This document shows positions 8,737 to 12,706 of a DNA stretch of 12,706 bases, piece after piece. The stretch is from Asterionellopsis glacialis (Eukaryota > Bacillariophyta > Plagiogrammaphyceae > Rhaphoneidales > Asterionellopsidaceae), in contig WKLE02003018.1 of NCBI GenBank assembly GCA_014885115.2, forward strand, positions 1 to 12,706, written 5' to 3'. A program made the translations under genes and the position numbers. The notes under the pieces were generated by a model, which worked only from the letters and a program-made list of their open reading frames with translations, did not search any database and was not told where the DNA came from. Positions within the stretch are counted from its first letter, which is position 1. Each line of letters begins with the position of its first letter.

Positions 8737-10287
8737 TCAGCAACAACACAATACATCACAACACTCCTGCGAGCGTTCGGGTTCATCCGGTTTACCATCA
8801 CGAACAGCAACTATACCATTAAGTATTCCAACGTATGCGGTTCCGTTTGGACCAATTGTAATTGGGCCATAGTTGCTGTTGTACAAAATACCGGTGCCGC
8901 ACAATATCTTCAATACTGTCTTGCCAGTCCTATAGTCAATAGCAGTCAAATACCATGCTTGTTTATACCGACGAGTTTCTTTGCGCCGGGTATAAATGTA
9001 GATCAATCCGTTTCCAACAGATAGCTTGGGCAATGCAGTCTGTGGAGCCTCTTCACTGTTCCAAACAACGGAGTGTGACTTTCGATCTGATGCAATGTCG
9101 ATCCGGACTACTCCTTGTGCAGTGCGAGGGTTGTTGAATGGAGTGGTGTATCCAAAATTGTTTACGCTAATTAAGCTATTCTCATAGCCTATCAATGAGC
9201 ATTCAGTAGCACTTTTGCCGGCTTCAAAAATAGGCTGCTTAACAATTAGTCTATCTGTTGCAACATCCTTTGCACGAAGGTAAACACAGATGTTGACTTG
9301 CTTATCCGCGTTATCAACAATCGCAACTAGATCATCACCCAGAAGCGTTGGTGTAGTCCCAGATCCCAGATTGATTGAACCAGGTTTTGTGTTTGTTGCA
9401 CGCTCGTAAGCTTCACGCCACGTCCAAACAGGTGCGTCTGTTTTATCAGCTTCGAAGCGGTATAGAGCAAAGTCTGATACTAAGTAGTAAATTCCATCAG
9501 AAGCGACTGCAAGCGCGTTCTGGATCTCTTCGCCGTCGATTACTTTGGTTTGTATCTCCTTGGTAGTTCTGTTCACGGTACCAACAATGCCGGCACGAGT
9601 AACGAACCAAAGCAAGCCAGACCAATCAGGGATAACGTCTGTAACCTTTTCATCATCAGACAAAACTGCATTTAAGTCATGGGTCTCAACAACTTCCCAT
9701 TGAACTTTTCCAGATGCTTGTTCTTTAATTTCAAAGACCAGAATTTTTCGCTCTGCATTGCAGATAATAGGGCGATCTTGATGGTCCAGATGAAAGTAAG
9801 CACCTCCCGATGTATCGTTGAGACTTGCTTCGATGTCCAATATACTATCTCCCTCACGTTTTGGTAAGTCATAAGTAGCTAGAGTCTGCAGTGTATCTGG
9901 GTCCAGTAATAAGAGCTTAAAACCTCTGAAGCTACCCGAGACAGTAATGAGTCGACCTTTTGAGTCGAACACAACTGTTGCGCACTCACCGCCAATCAAC
10001 CCAAGACTCCGACTTGTAACTTGAGGATTGGAACCTATGGGGCCTGATTTTGGATGCGCTGCAGTACAGTATGAATCGCCGTGCAGACCGTTTTGGCCGT
10101 TAGGTGCCAGGAATGGATGTTCGGCAAAGTCTGCAGGAACAAGTGGCTCTACATCATCCGTGAAATCATCAACCAGTAAAGGCTGTCGTCGAAATCCACA
10201 CCCCTGGGGAATTTTGCTCCCGGCACAGCAGCAGAACTTCCTGCAGAGGGAAGAAGCAATGCTAAAAATGGAGCAACAAAAGGACAT
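8737..10287 (-). CDS. PQQ/quinoprotein-like beta-propeller protein with Cys-rich ends, 516 aa
   Basis: The start is the ATG at 10287. The frame extends 29 codons further to a GTG, but that part runs into TACCTGGTA repeats and has no ATG. The N-terminus is Cys-rich (C4, C5, C15, C19-C21, C30) and the last eight residues are CCDVLCCC. Between them, from about residue 56 (EHPFLAPNGQNGLHGDSY), lie repeated beta-strand blades such as ATVVFDSKGRLITVSG, FKLLLLDPDTLQTLATYDL, LVAIVDNADKQVNICVYLR, WYLTAIDYRTGKTVLK and YGPITIGPNGTAYVGILNGIVAV. The last two resemble the PQQ-repeat pattern (Ala/Asp-Tyr/Thr-x-x-Gly-Lys, Gly-Pro-x-Gly-Thr-Ala-Tyr-Val). The architecture recalls bacterial BamB/quinoprotein-like propellers. 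No catalytic residues can be assigned and there is no typical signal peptide; the Cys clusters could be palmitoylation or metal sites. It is convergent with SKI2 (157 bp apart). Single exon, which would fit transfer from bacteria. Confidence 0.8.
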   Translation of the reverse strand: MSFCCSIFSIASSLCRKFCCCAGSKIPQGCGFRRQPLLVDDFTDDVEPLVPADFAEHPFLAPNGQNGLHGDSYCTAAHPKSGPIGSNPQVTSRSLGLIGGECATVVFDSKGRLITVSGSFRGFKLLLLDPDTLQTLATYDLPKREGDSILDIEASLNDTSGGAYFHLDHQDRPIICNAERKILVFEIKEQASGKVQWEVVETHDLNAVLSDDEKVTDVIPDWSGLLWFVTRAGIVGTVNRTTKEIQTKVIDGEEIQNALAVASDGIYYLVSDFALYRFEADKTDAPVWTWREAYERATNTKPGSINLGSGTTPTLLGDDLVAIVDNADKQVNICVYLRAKDVATDRLIVKQPIFEAGKSATECSLIGYENSLISVNNFGYTTPFNNPRTAQGVVRIDIASDRKSHSVVWNSEEAPQTALPKLSVGNGLIYIYTRRKETRRYKQAWYLTAIDYRTGKTVLKILCGTGILYNSNYGPITIGPNGTAYVGILNGIVAVRDGKPDEPERSQECCDVLCCC

Positions 10288-11197
10288 CTCTGTTGGGTTG
10301 GTGGTTGTGTTCGGTGGCGATTGATTTTGTGTACCTGGTAATTTGAGTTGTCTCTCTAGATGTACCGGGTACACAACAAGATCTTTCTGCCTAAGAAGAT
10401 ACCTGGTATACTGTACCAGATGGTACCTGGTACTTGAAGGTTCAAGTCCAGGATGGATACATACCTGGTAGGTACCTCTTTAACAGATACAGATGGTAGC
10501 TAGAGAACAGTTACTTTCCTGTACCTGGTACTTTGCTTTAATTATTGTAGAGTAGTACGTGGAATATTCTCAGCAAATGATAATATTCAATAGATAAATC
10601 CTTCCAATGGGGAGGGTTATAGAAAAGATACGTACTTGGTGTTACGAGGGGTATCTCGTACCTACGTAGTCAACTGTAGGTAGAGGAGTTGTTCCGATTT
10701 TTTCGATTCGAGCCAGGACATACTACCAGGTACTTTACCCCAATAAAAAAACATCAAGAGTTCTTTTTTTGACCAATTAGATTGCAGAATTGTATTCTGC
10801 ATAAAAAAAAACCTGGTAGTGGACGTCAGCTTTTAATATTGAAGTTGACACCTTGTTCAAATCGTTTGCTTGCTAAAAATCACTCATAACAAAATCGCCA
10901 AATTCGGCACTCATCACAACAACATGACACCACTAACATCAACATTTGACAATGCCATCAGAGAATAGAAGGACCGTAGGGGGGAGATACAAGCCAAGGC
11001 CATGCATGTGCCAATGAGAGCAAACATAGTTGAAATTGGGAAGTTTAGCCAAGAATAAGTGATTGATTCGTGTGGTTTCCTCAGTTGAACTTGTAGGATC
11101 TGAAGGGACTGGGAGGAATGCAACATTTATAACAGCACTGTACAACCTTTATGTAACAACAACTAAGTATGTTTGTTTGAATATTCATTGTGTTTAA
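10288..11197. other. repeat-rich upstream region of the propeller gene, then AT-rich DNA
   Basis: The first 450 bp upstream of the propeller ATG hold the TACCWGGTA cluster. Beyond it lie poly-A/T stretches (10741-10775, 10802-10810), one GTGGACGTCA site (10819-10828) and sequence without a convincing gene. A short frame from an ATG at 10952 (+) encodes 21 basic residues before a stop and could be the broken start of the piggyBac-type gene downstream, but this is unproven. Overlapping minus-strand frames near 10914-11145 match nothing. Confidence 0.5.
10332..10732. repeat. cluster of the 9-bp near-palindrome TACCTGGTA
   Basis: Exact copies are at 10332-10340, 10400-10408, 10424-10432, 10462-10470 and 10522-10530. 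A reverse-orientation copy (TACCAGGTA) is at 10724-10732. Variants occur at 10363-10371 (TACCGGGTA), near 10414 (TACCAGATGGTA) and near 10811 (ACCTGGTAG). The arms TACC and GGTA are perfectly self-complementary around one central base. The only other exact copy in the window is at 221-229. The cluster lies 45-445 bp upstream of the propeller gene's ATG, so it overlaps its 5' UTR and promoter. Confidence 0.8.
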
Positions 11198-12196
11198 AAT
11201 TGTGTAGAGGAAGAGGCTCCAAGGGTTGATGGATCAGCAGTGGCAACAGGAGCAATGATCAATGACAACAACAGTCAAGATTCTTCTGAAGTGGTTGCAG
11301 ATCCATCAACCACTCAAGTGATGACAACACCAACTCCTGTTTGTCCTGCTGCAGATGTAGCTGCCCTCCCTCCGCCTTCTGATGTTCTTGGTGAGGTGTC
11401 CTCTCCTTTAGAGGTGGGACAAACTCAGGAGGTGGATAATGATGCAACTGAAGAGGGAAAAACTCCACAAGCAGTATCCACAGCAACAAAAAATACTGTG
11501 CCTGTATCAATGTTAGGGAATGTTAGATCTAAAACTCTTTGTACTGCTCATTATTTTGAATAGTATACAGATGGTATGAATCTAAAGATCTTTGTGAATG
11601 GAAACATACCAAGGAAGCAGTGGTTTGTATGATCACCAATTAGAATTAATCTTTCTAAAAACTCAGATATCCAGGGTTGCATTTCATGTCTTGATTACTT
11701 CTTAGTAATGCTCCCACCTGAACAACTAACTCTTATTTGCACTTTGACCAACAGACAACTTGGAAAGCAGGACATCAACAACGAGAGAACAACAAAAGGT
11801 GAGATACTTAAATGGATTGGAATCAATCTTTTAATCACCAGGTATGAATATATGTCCAGAGCATCCTTGCCAAGTAACACATCCCAGTTTCAGAGTGGTC
11901 CGGCACCATCATTTGGCAAGACAGGAATGACAAGACAGAGGTATGATACATGGACTAATTGCATTCAGTTTTTAGACCAGCCAGAAGAGAGACTAGCAAT
12001 AATGACCAGTGAGGTTTACAGGTGGAGATTGGTGGATGACTTTGTTAAACTTTTTAAGAACCATTGTGTGGAAATGTATACACCATGTATGCCCTATGCC
12101 GCTAGTGTCAACAGTGGCACAACACAACAATCAGACAATCAACACACAAATGAAAAGAAGACTTTTTTTGGTGATGAAAATTATGAGCTAGTTTAA
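11198..12196 (+). pseudogene. piggyBac-type transposase, N-terminal part, broken by two stops
   Basis: One reading frame runs from 11198 to a stop at 12194-12196 and is interrupted only by TAG at 11561-11563 and TGA at 11630-11632. The first part (to 11560) is a low-complexity Pro/Thr/Val/Glu-rich N-terminus. Between the stops sits IFVNGNIPRKQWFV. After the second stop come LDYFLVMLPPEQLTLICTLTN (11690 on), TTKGEILKWIGINLLITRYEYMSRASL and FGKTGMTRQRYDTWTNCIQF, then RWRLVDDFVKLF. These match the N-terminal part of the DDE_Tnp_1_7 (PGBD/piggyBac) domain. The catalytic Asp triad and C-terminal Cys-rich finger are missing: similarity ends near 12085 and an unrelated Ser/Thr/Gln-rich tail follows. 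Not functional. A splice acceptor-like TTGTGTAG precedes 11208, so upstream exons cannot be excluded. Confidence 0.8.
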
Positions 12197-12341
12197 AGAG
12201 TTAGTTTTATTCTGGAGAAATCCGGCAATTTAGTAAGAAGTAAATATTCAGGAAATATTAGTAAATGGTAAAATTTGGAGTCTGTCTGCTTGTCCAGGCA
12301 TCAATCAGCCATCCTCAAGAGTGTCCGACAGGGAGTGTACT
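12197..12341. other. junction between the two transposon fragments
   Basis: These 145 bp separate the convergent piggyBac and Ty3/gypsy remnants. They are AT-rich, with AGTAAGAAGTAAATATTCAGG and a near repeat TTAGTAAATGG. The site TTAA, the piggyBac target sequence, occurs within GTTTAAAG at 12192-12199, but without a recognisable terminal inverted repeat. No LTR end (TG...CA) could be defined. Confidence 0.4.
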
Positions 12342-12704
12342 TCATTTGCTTCCCAAGCTGTCCTGTGTGTATTTGTAGTACGACGTCACATGACGGATGT
12401 TAACTGTCTCTTTTATAACACCTCTACTGATGTGCACAGTACCATTTGTAAATACTTGTAGCACTTCATGAGGACCTGTACGAGGACGGTCCATCTTCTT
12501 AGGTACTATTCCTGGCTTCTCTCATGTAACTAGGTCACCTATGGAATATACATGGTGTTGCCAGTTATGATTTTCTCTTTGCTTGTTTTGGTTAATTAAG
12601 GTTTGTTTCTTATTATGGATATGTGCCCAATTTGCTATAAAAGTAATTGGTAGTAGCATGTCACCTCCAAATACTAATTGTCCTGGTGTGGCTTCTAGCG
12701 TAGT
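12342..12704 (-). pseudogene. Ty3/gypsy-type retrotransposon integrase C-terminus, broken and cut by the window edge
   Basis: Reading the minus strand from 12704 gives LEATPGQLVFGGDMLLP, then INQNKQREN, a stop (TGA at 12522-12524), then EKPGIVPKKMDRPRTGPHEV, VFTNGTVHISRG and VNIRHVTSYY, with a stop at 12342-12344. The TPGQLVFG block is the end of the integrase core. The RPRTGPHEV segment is the GPY/F module characteristic of Ty3/gypsy (metavirid) integrases. The premature stop, and a second open frame continuing past the end (about 12349 down to 12305, consistent with a small frameshift), show that this copy has decayed. The rest of the element lies beyond the right edge; no LTR can be recognised between here and the piggyBac fragment. 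Confidence 0.82.
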
Positions 12705-12706
12705 AT

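Noticed and set aside
10288..10374. N-terminal extension of the propeller protein by 29 codons
   Set aside because: The extension has only a GTG to start from and lies in TACCTGGTA and TACCGGGTA repeats. The ATG at 10287 is the first in frame and directly precedes the Cys-rich segment.
10914..11145. overlapping minus-strand frames upstream of the piggyBac remnant
   Set aside because: There is no recognisable domain; the two frames overlap each other and neither connects to a neighbouring gene.
1..12706. CRISPR arrays, prophage, bacterial operon or defence system
   Set aside because: There are no regularly spaced direct repeats, no ribosome binding sites or operon spacing, and the spliced genes show a eukaryotic nuclear locus.

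Overview
The window looks like nuclear DNA from a eukaryotic microalga or protist, most likely a diatom or other stramenopile. This rests on compact genes with few short GT-AG introns (95, 138 and 81 nt), moderately AT-rich intergenic DNA, and degenerate piggyBac-type and Ty3/gypsy-type elements of the kind common in diatom genomes. The lineage is an inference from style and content; no species can be named from the sequence.

Layout, left to right. Positions 1-93 hold degenerate TTAGGG-type telomere-like repeats, oriented inward like an interstitial telomeric tract. A gene-poor stretch follows up to 733. A two-exon gene (734-1587, +) encodes a 252-residue protein with a disordered N-terminus and a possible PH-like fold. 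A long gene-free stretch (1588-3208) carries CTAGTC-rich repeats. A 146-residue multi-pass membrane protein of unknown function (3209-3649, -) is divergent from the largest gene, a three-exon SKI2-type RNA helicase (4071-8579, +, 1429 residues), across a 421-bp region that contains a CTAGTCCTAG hairpin. Convergent with the helicase is a beta-propeller (PQQ/quinoprotein-like) gene of 516 residues with cysteine clusters at both ends (8737-10287, -). Its upstream region is filled with a 9-bp near-palindrome, TACCTGGTA. The right end (about 11198-12706) is transposon debris: the N-terminal part of a piggyBac-type transposase in one reading frame broken by two stops, facing the C-terminal end of a Ty3/gypsy integrase on the opposite strand, also broken by a stop.

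The genes do not form a pathway. The helicase is a conserved housekeeping component of cytoplasmic exosome-mediated mRNA decay. The others look lineage-specific or, for the propeller protein, possibly transferred from bacteria. No new defence or mobile system was recognised. The most distinctive signals are two intergenic palindromic repeat families (CTAGTC/CTAGGAC and TACCWGGTA), the Cys-capped propeller protein, and a stop-free 3n intron inside the helicase core.
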